Positions 23,346-34,371 of a DNA stretch of 64,000 nt are shown one piece after another (position 1 is the first letter of the stretch; every line of letters starts with the position of its first letter). The notes beneath the pieces are model-generated. The model did not search any database, was not told the DNA's origin, and was given only the letters and a program-made list of their open reading frames with translations. The DNA comes from Saturnia japonica (lineage: Eukaryota; Arthropoda; Insecta; Lepidoptera; Saturniidae). The DNA lies in the NCBI GenBank assembly GCA_033032175.1, contig CM065316.1:3504115-3568114 (forward strand), given 5' to 3'. The position numbers and the translations under genes are program-made.

Positions 23346-24554
23346 TGATTACTCTTTTTGATTTTATCATAATAAATATATGTGCAAAATAAATTAAACC
23401 GGCTGAGAGTATATCAAATTCAAGTTTTGTAGGTTGGTCGATCAAGGGTTTATTAAATTCGTCTATTATGTTTCAATTTACGTATGCATTATTTGTTTTA
23501 GGAATGGTGTCAAAATGTTGTTATACTTAAATGAAAATATCGTAGGTAACTCTTGGACTGCCTGTATTATTTAAAAATGTAAGGTGGATTTTGAACTGTG
23601 CGCTGACTAAATATAAGTTAATTACTCTTGGGCTACAGCTATTTATTCATTATATTCTATATTTACTCAAAGCAATCCACAAGTTGCCAACTTTTTTGAA
23701 TTTGTTTTAATCACTTTATATGTTGACAATAATACTTATGAATAATGTTTTTTTTTTTCATTAATACATCATAAAAAGATATTTAAAAATAATTTTTCGT
23801 CTAAATAAAAAGTACGCAACAAAAACGATACATTATCGTACTGTGACGTCATCATACATTTTATATGATATTGTCATTTTGTATGATAACAGTGACAAGT
23901 TTGACAACTAAGGCAAGAGTCTAACATTTATATTTCCTGAATGGTGTCGTTAGGTGTCGTCACGTTTTCTAATCGGCGTTTCAAGTCACGTGACTCACAG
24001 AAAAAAAATCCAAAGAGAAAATTAAATAAATATACAATTACTTTTTCCAGATTTGTATTATTGTAGGCTTTTTATCTATTGACCAATATTACTCAATAAT
24101 GTACTTTAATATTTAATTAAAGTCAATTCGCGAATTGAGTCCTTTGAAAATGATTACCAAGAAATATGGTAATTTATTACAGGACTTATTTATTTTTTAA
24201 ACATCATTTTTTTCTATAAATAAAGGTTTATTTTTTCTAAAGCTGCTCTTCTTAAAATACATGAAAACTTTTTGACATATGTAACGGGTCATAACCATGA
24301 ATACATTACCAAGTAGGTATAAAATATTTAAACCAATTTAAACTCTTCCTTTGTGTATGAAAACACAAATATTTTAATGTAAGTTAACCTGTTAAAGTTT
24401 TTGTTATTTTCTATTGCGAATTAAGGAAATAGTTGTAATGATAACTTTTTTTTAATTCGTGTGTTTCCCTGAAAAAGTATATAAGTCCAAATGACCAAAA
24501 TATTGTTTTGTCTTTTGTGTTTTAATAAAACATAATTTATACAAATACCAATAA
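23346..24554. other. Intergenic, nothing recognised
   Basis: AT-rich. No domain-bearing frame and no repeat was identified. Confidence 0.45.
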
Positions 24555-24555
24555 A

Positions 24556-24682
24556 TGGGCGTAGCCAGGTACGGGCAAGGGGCTACTACCAAATCACTAC
24601 GTAAATCTAGTATGATATAAATATTTAACATTAGTTTTCCATTGCCTACACAGCTCCCAAGGCACAATCCTGACTACGCCCA
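24556..24682. mobile_element. Small inverted-repeat element
   Basis: TGGGCGTAGCCAGG at 24556 faces TCCTGACTACGCCCA ending at 24682, a 127-bp unit with inverted ends (one or two mismatches). The interior is non-coding. No target duplication is visible. Confidence 0.5.
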
Positions 24683-25925
24683 TGATACAGTGTCACCAGT
24701 ATAAGATGGCGTGGTATGGGTAGTGTACTAATTTGCACTTAAACAGAGTTGCCAATATTTAAACTTTACTACCATCATTAGTTTTCAAAGTGATTTAAGT
24801 TCGCCACCAAATTAATACACAGGAACATTCCTTTTAAATTTACATAGCAAGTCATGGCTTAACTATTTATTATCTGTAGCAATTTTGTAATATTCTGAAT
24901 CAGTTTGGTGTTACATAGCAAGGTGGCGTCTTTAAGCTTTATGGCCACCATGACGGCAGCAACTGACAATCGCACGGTAGTCGCCGATGTTATTGAATTA
25001 CACTGTGATCACCATCAGGTACCATGTAGACACTTCACCTTCCTATATATTACGACTGTCAACTTAAATATACTGGTGGCACTGTACCAGCGCAGTGTTC
25101 AGCAGTGCTCTTCTATTTTTAACTAACTTCAAACCATAACTTCAGTCATTACTTCTTTGTTTATGAACCGACTTGAATGATTCTTTTTTTGTTGGATAGG
25201 GGATACTCCAAGGGTGGTCCCATTTTGATTTCATTGGTATTGGACCTTCAAGTTTGAAGATACATGAGAGATCTCTTATCGTTGACGTTGATTTTCTTTT
25301 TTGTGTAAAATTGTAGTATAATTCAAAAGATCTAGTGTAGAGTGAAATGGCAAACTACTATCAACTACAGGTTGTTTTGCCTTTGCAGGTGGTTCCATAT
25401 CTGCCTTGTATATATTTTTATTTGCAAGCAAGAAAATCATGTAAATAATTATACGAATGAAAAAAAATGTTTATTTATTTTGTTTTGAAGACATAATATC
25501 TTTTTAGCATTGTATACCTATGTGAAATTAATAAAAATGTCAATTGAGTGAAGTCAAATACTTATTTATTAATCGAATTAATATAACTAAGTTTAAAAGA
25601 GTATATGAATACTTTTGGTTTGTTTGCCACTCATACCCGGCGCTCGTACTCGCCGCACTACCTGTTGTACACACAAATGTTCAAACTTAATCTAAAAATA
25701 TATCTAATTATTGCTTGCGATAGCAAGAAAAATGTACTTACTAAATGTACTTCAACTGCGTAAGATTTATAAATTAAAAGCACTGTTTGTTTAAAATGAA
25801 TTAAGTCAAGACATGAAAGCAGGCACGGTTCCAGCCCTCCAAAAAGGATTGTGGGCTCGACCACCCGACAAACAGCTAAGTGCAAGTCTGACTACAGACT
25901 CGCTTACGATCGATACATTTCATTC
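24683..25925. other. Intergenic, nothing recognised
   Basis: Contains 60-75 codon frames (24905-25126 +, 25658-25885 -) with no recognised domain. Confidence 0.4.
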
Positions 25926-25929
25926 CTAC

Positions 25930-26360
25930 AAGGAATACCAGTTATCCCACCTCTCTGGTGTCGTTAGACAGATGCTATTATGAAACCTATTCCCAATAAG
26001 GGGAATCGGTCCGATCGGTCGGACCCTACCCATTACCGCCCAATAGCCATAACATAAGTTTTATGCAAAATAACGGAGCGGAATATTAACACTCAACTAG
26101 TCCGCTACCTGGACGATCACTGTTTGATCAGTGATCGTCAATATGGCTTTCGCTAGAATCGTTCAACGGATCGTCTTCTAGCCTTCATATTGCACCGCAC
26201 CCGGCCCCCCGGTCATTTGATAAGCATAGCGAGGACTTAGCAATTAGTCTTAAAAAAGCCAAAAGCTTTTCATAGGGTCTGGCACTGATGACTTCTGTCC
26301 AAACTACCGATGTACGGACTCCTTGACTACTTATGCCTGTGGACTCTGGTTTCCTATATG
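25930..26360 (+). pseudogene. Non-LTR retrotransposon reverse transcriptase relic
   Basis: Plus-strand translation shows the fingers/palm of a non-LTR reverse transcriptase: PIPNKGNRSDRSDP, then HYRPIAIT, a stop, then NTQLVRYLDDHCLISDRQYG. A deletion follows, then KAFHRVWH and SKLPMYGL. Stops and frameshifts are frequent and the catalytic FADD block is missing. It ends against the hAT relic on the opposite strand. Confidence 0.75.
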
Positions 26361-27386
26361 AGCCCAGAATGCTCATTTTGTATTTCTGGCGATAAATATA
26401 TTACTTTAGGTGATTTTTCCTGCTCCAAATATAGTATATGTTCTTTGAGTACTGCATCATACTTTGACAGCAGTTTAACTAGTTCTAAGAAATTACCTTT
26501 ATTAGACGACCCTTGGGTTTCATCATGTCCACGAAATGCTAGGTTTTGTTTAGCCAAAAACAATGTTTTATCTATTATAATAATCTAGATGAAAGATTTT
26601 TCCACTTCTGTTTTTCCGTATTCATTAATTGCAAGGTTGCATCATCTATTGTGGTGTGAGATTTTAATCTCATTTACAAAGTTTTCCACTTTTCGAAATT
26701 TTCTAAATGTTCACATAAAGTTTCGTGGTCCAATACTTTAGGATTTAGTTTCCACCACTTCTGATGTTGTTTGTATGTTACTGACAGCAAATAAACGACA
26801 GCAAAAACAGTACAGGTTATTTGATAGGAGAAAATACCATCCATGATCGTAGATTTTTCTCACCACTAGGCATCTGTGTATAAAACCACTCCTGTGAAAG
26901 ATGACGAGAATCCCCTTTAATCTTTGAACCATGACGAGATACAGTAGGAAACGGTCCTTCTTTGTTCTGGAAATGTTCACTGCCCTTTTTTATTATGTCA
27001 ATGCGAACATTATCAGGTACCGGTAAACTCCAATGTGAAACATCTCTCAAGTGTTGATCTGATTCTTCGAAGCTAATGCTATCTCCGAAAGTAGCATGAA
27101 CGGCGTAATTTTCATTATTTATTTTGATTCCGTCAAGGTCCTGGGTCGCCTTCATTGATTCTGTATTGTCGATATTGCTATCTGAACGTGAGTCTCCAAG
27201 ATGTGAATCATAACTTTCTTCAGCAGGAGACTCGGGTACTTTACTTGAACTTTGGCCGCTATCTGCTTTTGTACCATATTTGAAAAGAGAACCGGACATG
27301 CTCTGAATGTCATCCATTTTAGCCTTTTTGGCTTTTCTCTGTTGAAACCCGCTTTCTCTTTTCGAAGTATGAATTCCCCGAGGCAT
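26354..27386 (-). pseudogene. hAT-superfamily transposase (ZMYM1/DUF4371 type), broken
   Basis: The minus frame from 27386 opens with a basic SGFQQRKAKKAK segment and a Ser/Asp-rich linker. It then has the TTF-type/zinc-finger-like run SQEWFYTQMPSGEKNLRSWM, a frameshift near 26820, and LYCFCCRLF in the next frame. After stops near 26738 and 26650 a third piece gives LAKQNLAFRGHDET and NFLELVKLLSKYDAVLKEH, hallmarks of this hAT group. The RNase H-like core with the dimerisation domain further downstream is absent, replaced by the RT relic. The family protein is usually 600-800 residues; only about 320 remain. Not functional. Confidence 0.8.
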
Positions 27387-27419
27387 ATTTCGTTCTGGGT
27401 ATTCTAAAAAATATTTTTA

Positions 27420-28265
27420 GTTAGTAAGTGATACGTTGATTTTATGAACTAATTATAACAGTAAATAAACACCTACACGTTACGTAACTAGCTTTGTGAA
27501 ATATATTTTTATATAAATTAACAATCCTGCGTCTGGGTGTAAATAAATATGTATTTAAGTATTATTAGAAAAATACGAGTTAAATACTCCACTGTTGATT
27601 GTGATATCCGTGCCACGAGTGCTCGAGCTACTCATCTCGGAGCCAAATCAACGTACGCGAAGTTGTATGATATGGTTATGATTACTTTCAATAAAAAATC
27701 TAAATTAATATATTCCGATTTTGTAAACAAATCCTATTGCTATTAGATCGGAAGATAATAAGTAAGTAAATAATAAATAAGTATATTATTTACAATTAAA
27801 CATTATTACCTAAAGTAATATAGTAAAACGTGTAGAAATATAAATAAAATCTTTTTTCGCCAGCAAAGCCTTTAAAACTTATTTTAATAAACAAATAACT
27901 TTAGTAGATAGTAATACTTGCCCAGGCTAAACAAAAAAATATTACTGCAATCCGTATAAAATACCTTCTGTAGGTACCTATTTATAATTTACGATGGCTG
28001 TGACTCAATAATATAGTTTTAAAATACACAGTAATTAAAAGAGAATAAAATAATTGAAGGATTTTTCAAAATAATCTAAGATACTGCTATTAGATACTAA
28101 ATGAAATAAAAATGTAAGTATTACCTGTAATAACAAAAATACTTCACTTACCTTGTTTATTTTTTTTAAGAATCGACTATATTAAATCGGGTTTTATACA
28201 AAAAATGTTGTTTATAATATCTAATAATTAACAAACACTTTGCACTAGACGTTCACACGTTCACG
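27420..28265. other. Intergenic, nothing recognised
   Basis: AT-rich flank between the hAT relic and the start of the duplicated segment. No gene was recognised. Confidence 0.45.
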
Positions 28266-29274
28266 TAAGAGAATATTGAAATGAATGCCGTCGGAAACAA
28301 AAGAAATGGCCCAATCCACAATACAAGTGACGAGCGCTATATCGAGGGAATCCCCTGACTAGCGTTGGTTATGCGCGAACGGGGTATAAAATTTTGGGGG
28401 AATCCCAGATCGATTGACAGTGTGCACATTGTTTTTTTTTGTAAATATCAATTTATTATGCTTGTGGTACGATATCATAGTTACATAGATAATTTTATTA
28501 GTGGCGGTTATGCTCTCTGCCATAGGTTTACGATTTTTTATAGGTAGAAAGAACTACAACTGAAGGTCATAGTCGGGCTCGGGTGTCACCCCTGTGGGTA
28601 ACCCCCCCCCCCTCAGCTACGCCACTGGTTGAGTCATTTCTGTTTTTTCGTAAAAAGAAACGAAACGCTTTTTTACAGTCAAGGAACCGTTCATAAAACC
28701 GGTTATAAAAAAAACGGGGTTTTCTTAAGTTCGAGAACAAACTGTATCTACTGAAAAAACGAACATTTGACGTTTAACCAAAAACCAGTTTCTATTCGTT
28801 CCTTCGTTTTTGAGTTTCTTTTACAAACAAATTTGTATTGTACGGCGTTAGTAATAAGATTCATTGTAGCTTATTCGTTACTTCAAATTTAAAGTAGTTT
28901 CTTGTAACGGTTTACTGTGCATTCAATTATAGTCCATATATCAATAATTGTAGATCTTTTCTATCATAAAATGGTCTCGTTTGTTTTGAAACTTGTTTTT
29001 GTTAAACAGAGAAACAGTTCGTTCTTTTTTCATAGAAGAACTGGTTATTAAAACTCTTTCTCCAGTACTAGTTCTCAGTGGTATCGAAGCAACCCTAATC
29101 TGGGGTAGGGTTATGAATTTCTAAAAAAAAAATCGATTTTTTGAAATTATTTTTAATGATTTTTTTTCCATTCAAAGTAGTTCCTGAGATTAGAGCTTTC
29201 AGCCAAACAAACAAACAAAGAAACTCTTTAGCTTAATGGTAGTAGTATAGATCCATTAACTTAGGTTTTAGACC

Positions 29275-29440
29275 CTATATTATATAATACTGGTAGCGTT
29301 TTGTGTTATATAGCTTGTGCATATGAAATGGATTATAAATATAAACTGGAAGCATACATTTTGATGTGCCACAAAAACTCTCTAGAAAGTTCTAATAAGG
29401 GAGCCACCAACTTGTTTACCACTATATTTACTTGATAATG
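29275..29440 (-). repeat. Dispersed repeat family R-A, copy 3
   Basis: Same word order as the copy at 17700-17935: GACCCTATATTATATAATAC, ATGGATTATAAATATAAACT, GGGAGCCACCAACTTGTT. It is duplicated again at 32867-33034 as part of the segmental duplication. Confidence 0.7.
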
Positions 29441-30544
29441 GCAATAATGGTTTTCAATAAAGAGGACTAGTTGGCAATTCAATAAGAAGGATGTTTAAAT
29501 ACCTTCTGTAACAAAAAAAAATTACATTACATCTACAATAAAAATCGCCAGTGAAAAAAAAAAAATAGTTTTCTTGATACTATAAAAATACATGTCGCAA
29601 TAAATAAATCTAATTGCTTATTGTTTTACATAATAGGACTAGCTGTGTCCCACGGTTTCACCCGTGTTAATTTTATCCGACAAACACCGCTCCGCCAACA
29701 CACCCATGTAACTCTATCATAATTTTATTGTTCTTCCCGTAAGTATAAATTATTTTAATTTTTCATTATGTCCTAAACTATGTTTCCAAATAGTTACTAA
29801 AAATGTGTGTGTGTACCAGAGTACACAGGTAAGAAGTGAAACTTCTTTACGACATATCATTTTTCTACTATTTGCAACTTCACGAAAATGGGGTAGTTAT
29901 GGCTTAAGCCTTAAGAAAAACAATTTTTTCCGTATTAAATTAAAGCTATTTTATTATTATAGACATGCATACAATTAATGAGTAATTTATTTTATCATTG
30001 TTCTTATTATAATATCATTGCTATTTATTTATTGTATTATATTTACAAGTTATGAATAAATAATTGGAATTATCTTTTCAAAGTAATACAATTATATGAT
30101 GACAGTTAATCTTGTAGAAATGCAACGATTTTATAAAATTAAAAATGAATAAATACTAGATTTACAGTCATATTTATTAATACTTGCTAATTTTAACAGA
30201 TTTATATACATTCACTGATACTTACAATCAAAAAGTGAGGTTAACCTCAAATAAATATTAAAATCATGCTCATACGTGTTGAATTTATAAAACGAAACAT
30301 ATAATCACTCTCACTTTTCTTGTAAATTCACTTAAATTTGAATAAGTCTTTTTATTTTATCACTTTCAAATTAATATATTGTTATTCTTATTTCAAACCA
30401 AACTTCAAAACTAATATATTGTTGTTATTATTATAATAAATTACATTATATTCTTTACGTCACTATACTAAACTTTGATAAAAAAAGCAACATGGCGCGT
30501 AACCGAAAAACGTGACGATTGCTACAAAATTTCTCCCATACGTC

Positions 30545-30751
30545 TTTGGCGTGTTCAATAATAACGCTAGTCAGTAGGGCTTTAGCACATGTACTTTATA
30601 ATATTATAATACAAGTTTTTAGTACAAAACGTGTCGTGAAACCAACCGTCTGATTTTCATCTGTCTCTCTGATATGTCATCACTTAAGTACTTTTTAATA
30701 TTAATGATTAGAAACAACCAGTACAAAAATAGTGGCGAAATAGGCGCCACA
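30545..30751 (-). mobile_element. Gypsy LTR, extra copy within duplication A
   Basis: 207 bp, same as 34140-34346. It carries the same left flank and pol 3' end as the true 3' LTR, so it arose by segmental duplication and not by a separate insertion. Confidence 0.85.
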
Positions 30752-30776
30752 TCACCCCCCTAAGGAGAGCATTGCG

Positions 30777-31169
30777 TTAATCATCAAAAATTTTGAATTT
30801 AACTCGTCTGCCTGATCGTGTGGTATATGGCTGAGGTTGACATGTAGGAACAGCGACAGGCAGTGGGACAGTAGTCGATTGCAGGTGAGACGTAGGTACA
30901 GGCACAGTCGGTGTGATAGTTGTAGGTTGCCGGTAAGACGTTGGCGACAACTGAGGTATCCTCGGTGTCGTAGAAACAGGACTTGAATCTGATTCCTCAA
31001 TGAAAGCCGGTTTCACGCGGTCTACGCTTACAACCACATGTTTCCCTTTGTAGTCAATAGTTAGGGTCTTTCCATCACTTGCCCTCTGAATAACCTGGTA
31101 TGGACCAGAATAAGGAGGCTGCAAAGGACGCCGGACTGCGTCATCCCGCAAGAACACATGAGAACACGT
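30777..31169 (-). pseudogene. Gypsy pol 3' end, duplicated fragment
   Basis: Encodes the last 125 or so residues of the polyprotein C-terminus ([20 protein letters not shown] through [11 protein letters not shown]), identical to the C-terminus of the open pol frame at 34372. It has no start of its own. The fragment joins Harbinger sequence at 31169. Confidence 0.9.
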
Positions 31170-31717
31170 TAATAGCTTTGCAGACTTCAGGTATAATTTT
31201 TGATATTATTTGGGGGGATACTTTAAATACGTAGTGTAAACTTTTATAACTGTCACCAGATGCGATGAATCTTAATGTTATTGCAAGACGATATTTAGCA
31301 GGTATGGCTTCTCTGAAGTCTGTATCTTTCTTACAAATCATAGGAGAAATTTTGTTTAGCAAATATTCAAAATTTGCAAAACTCATGCGGCAAAAGTTAT
31401 GGAACTCTCCAGATGGTTCATAAAGAAGCTCATTAAATTTTTCTTCTATAAATTGTCTAAAACAAAAAAAAAACGAATTAAATCATGAAGCAAAATTACA
31501 TGTCACGTAAAACTGTAAACAAAGCTTGAAATATTAATTTGAAAAATTGTATTACTAGGAAGGTATACTGTAGTTACCTTGTACGGTTTCTGTGAATTTT
31601 TATCATCCACCATCGTCGTCGTTTCCTTTTTTTTCGTTCAATTTTATTTTGCCTTTTCTTAAAATAAAAATAGGTCAACCCGAAAGTAATCGCTGACACA
31701 AGCTCGACGTCCGCCAT
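31170..31717 (-). pseudogene. PIF/Harbinger (HARBI1-like) transposase, 5' half
   Basis: Exon 1 is 31578-31717 (ATG at 31717, 46 codons plus 2 nt, donor GTAACT). Exon 2 starts at 31456 after TTTTGTTTTAG and stays in frame to the break. The join gives about 140 residues: a basic stretch ending in RRRWWMIKIHRNRTR, then SGEFHNFCRMS, FEYLLNKISPMI, DTDFREAIPA and LRFIASGDSYKSL with IISKIIPEVCKAI. This is the N-terminal helical region of Harbinger nucleases. The DDE nuclease half is missing because the sequence stops at 31170 against duplicated Gypsy pol. Full-length relatives have about 350-400 residues. Upstream (31720-31856) is GC-richer, possibly the promoter. Host-domesticated versus transposon origin cannot be told. 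Confidence 0.8.
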
Positions 31718-34139
31718 GTTTGCCTAACCGGAATATACTAACACGTTCGCCAAGCATGGGGATGCCGTGTTTGTGTTGGGTGATTGTGGTCGGTGTTTGG
31801 CATGTGTTTGATGATTCTCGGTGTTTGTGACAAACGCCAAGCCTGTGGAGGCGGCTTAAGAGAATATTGAAATGAATGCCGTCGGAAACAAAAGAAATGG
31901 CCCAATCCACAATACAAGTGACGAGCGCTATATCGAGGGAATCCCCTGACTAGCGTTGGTTATGCGCGAACGGGGTATAAAATTTTGGGGGAATCCCAGA
32001 ACGATTGACAGTGTGCACATTGTTTTTTTTTGTAAATATCAATTTATTATGCTTGTGGTACGATATCATAGTTACATAGATAATTTTATTAGTGGCGGTT
32101 ATGCTCTCTGCCATAGGTTTACGATTTTTTATAGGTAGAAAGAACTACAACTGAAGGTCATAGTCGGGCTCGGGTGTCACCCCTGTGGGTAACCCCCCCC
32201 CCCCTTAGCTACGCCAATGGTTGAGTCATTTCTGTTTTTTCGTAAAAAGAAACGAAACGCTTTTTTACAGTCAAGGAACCGTTCATAAAACCGGTTATAA
32301 AAAAAACGGGTTTTTCTTAAGTTCGAGAACAAACTGTATCTACTGAAAAAACGAACATTTGACGTTTAACCAAAAACCAGTTTCTATTCGTTCCTTCGTT
32401 TTTGAGTTTCTTTTACAAACAAATTTGTATTGTATGGCGTTAGTAATAAGATTCATTGTAGCTTATTCGTTACTTCAAATTTAAAGTAGTTTCTTGTAAC
32501 GGTTTACTGTGCATTCAATTATAGTCCATATATCAATAATTGTAGATCTTTTCTATCATAAAATGGTCTCGTTTGTTTTGAAACTTGTTTTTGTTAAACA
32601 GAGAAACAGTTCGTTCTTTTTTCATAGAAGAACTGGTTATTAAAACTCTTTCTCCAGTACTAGTTCTCAGTGGTATCGAAGCAACCCTAATCTGGGGTAG
32701 GGTTATGAATTTCTAAAAAAAAAATCGATTTTTTGAAATTATTTTTAATGATTTTTTTTTCCATTCAAAGTAGTTCCTGAGATTAGAGCTTTCAGCCAAA
32801 CAAACAAACAAAGAAACTCTTTAGCTTAATGGTAGTAGTATAGATCCATTAACTTAGGTTTTAGACCCTATATTATATAATACTGGTAGCGTTTTGTGTT
32901 ATATAGCTTGTGCATATGAAATGGATTATAAATATAAACTGGAAGCATACATTTTGATGTGCCACAAAAACTCTCTAGAAAGTTCTAATAAGGGAGCCAC
33001 CAACTTGTTTACCACTATATTTACTTGATAATGGCAATAATGGTTTTCAATAAAGAGGACTAGTTGGCAATTCAATAAGAAGGATGTTTAAATACCTTCT
33101 GTAACAAAAAAAAATTACATTACATCTACAATAAAAATCGCCAGTGAAAAAAAAAAAAAATAGTTTTCTTGATACTATAAAAATACATGTCGCAATAAAT
33201 AAATCTAATTGCTTATTGTTTTACATAATAGGACTAGCTGTGTCCCACGGTTTCACCCGTGTTAATTTTATCCGACAAACACCGCTCCGCCAACACACCC
33301 ATGTAACTCTATCATAATTTTATTGTTCTTCCCGTAAGTATAAATTATTTTAATTTTTCATTATGTCCTAAACTATGTTTCCAAATAGTTACTAAAAATG
33401 TGTGTGTGTACCAGAGTACACAGGTAAGAAGTGAAACTTCTTTACGACATATCATTTTTCTACTATTTGCAACTTCACGAAAATGGGGTAGTTATGGCTT
33501 AAGCCTTAAGAAAAACAATTTTTTCCGTATTAAATTAAAGCTATTTTATTATTATAGACATGCATACAATTAATGAGTAATTTATTTTATCATTGTTCTT
33601 ATTATAATATCATTGCTATTTATTTATTGTATTATATTTACAAGTTATGAATAAATAATTGGAATTATCTTTTCAAAGTAATACAATTATATGATGACAG
33701 TTAATCTTGTAGAAATGCAACGATTTTATAAAATTAAAAATGAATAAATACTAGATTTACAGTCATATTTATTAATACTTGCTAATTTTAACAGATTTAT
33801 ATACATTCACTGATACTTACAATCAAAAAGTGAGGTTAACCTCAAATAAATATTAAAATCATGCTCATACGTGTTGAATTTATAAAACGAAATATATAAT
33901 CACTCTCACTTTTCTTGTAAATTCACTTAAATTTGAATAAGTCTTTTTATTTTATCACTTTCAAATTAATATATTGTTATTCTTATTTCAAACCAAACTT
34001 CAAAACTAATATATTGTTGTTATTATTATAATAAATTACATTATATTCTTTACGTCACTATACTAAACTTTGATAAAAAAAGCAACATGGCGCGTAACCG
34101 AAAAACGTGACGATTGCTACAAAATTTCTCCCATACGTC

Positions 34140-34346
34140 TTTGGCGTGTTCAATAATAACGCTAGTCAGTAGGGCTTTAGCACATGTACTTTATAATATT
34201 ATAATACAAGTTTTTAGTACAAAACGTGTCGTGAAACCAACCGTCTGATTTTCATCTGTCTCTCTGATATGTCATCACTTAAGTACTTTTTAATATTAAT
34301 GATTAGAAACAACCAGTACAAAAATAGTGGCGAAATAGGCGCCACA
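34140..34346 (-). mobile_element. Gypsy 3' LTR
   Basis: 207 bp, on the minus strand TGTGGCGCC...CACGCCAAA. It is preceded on that strand by a purine tract, AGGGGGGTGA, the polypurine tract for plus-strand priming. CGTC at 34136-34139 matches CGTC at 39287-39290 beyond the 5' LTR, the target duplication. Confidence 0.9.
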
Positions 34347-34358
34347 TCACCCCCCTAA
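34347..34358 (-). other. Polypurine tract
   Basis: Minus strand CTTAGGGGGGTGA-like run directly before the 3' LTR, in the expected position for plus-strand priming. Confidence 0.6.
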
Positions 34359-34371
34359 GGAGAGCATTGCG

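Larger units (their letters stand above)
28266..31169. repeat. Segmental duplication, copy A (2.9 kb)
   Basis: Direct repeat of 31857-34764 with only scattered differences (for example AGATCGATTG against AGAACGATTG, and homopolymer lengths). It contains 2.3 kb of non-coding flank, one 207-bp Gypsy LTR (30545-30751) and the last 0.4 kb of Gypsy pol. It starts at the shared word TAAGAGAAT and stops inside pol at GAACACGT, where a Harbinger fragment begins. Confidence 0.9.

Noticed and set aside
28365..32138. Identical 60-codon frames at 28365 and 31956
   Set aside because: Their conservation is explained by the segmental duplication; the sequence has no domain and is repeat flank.
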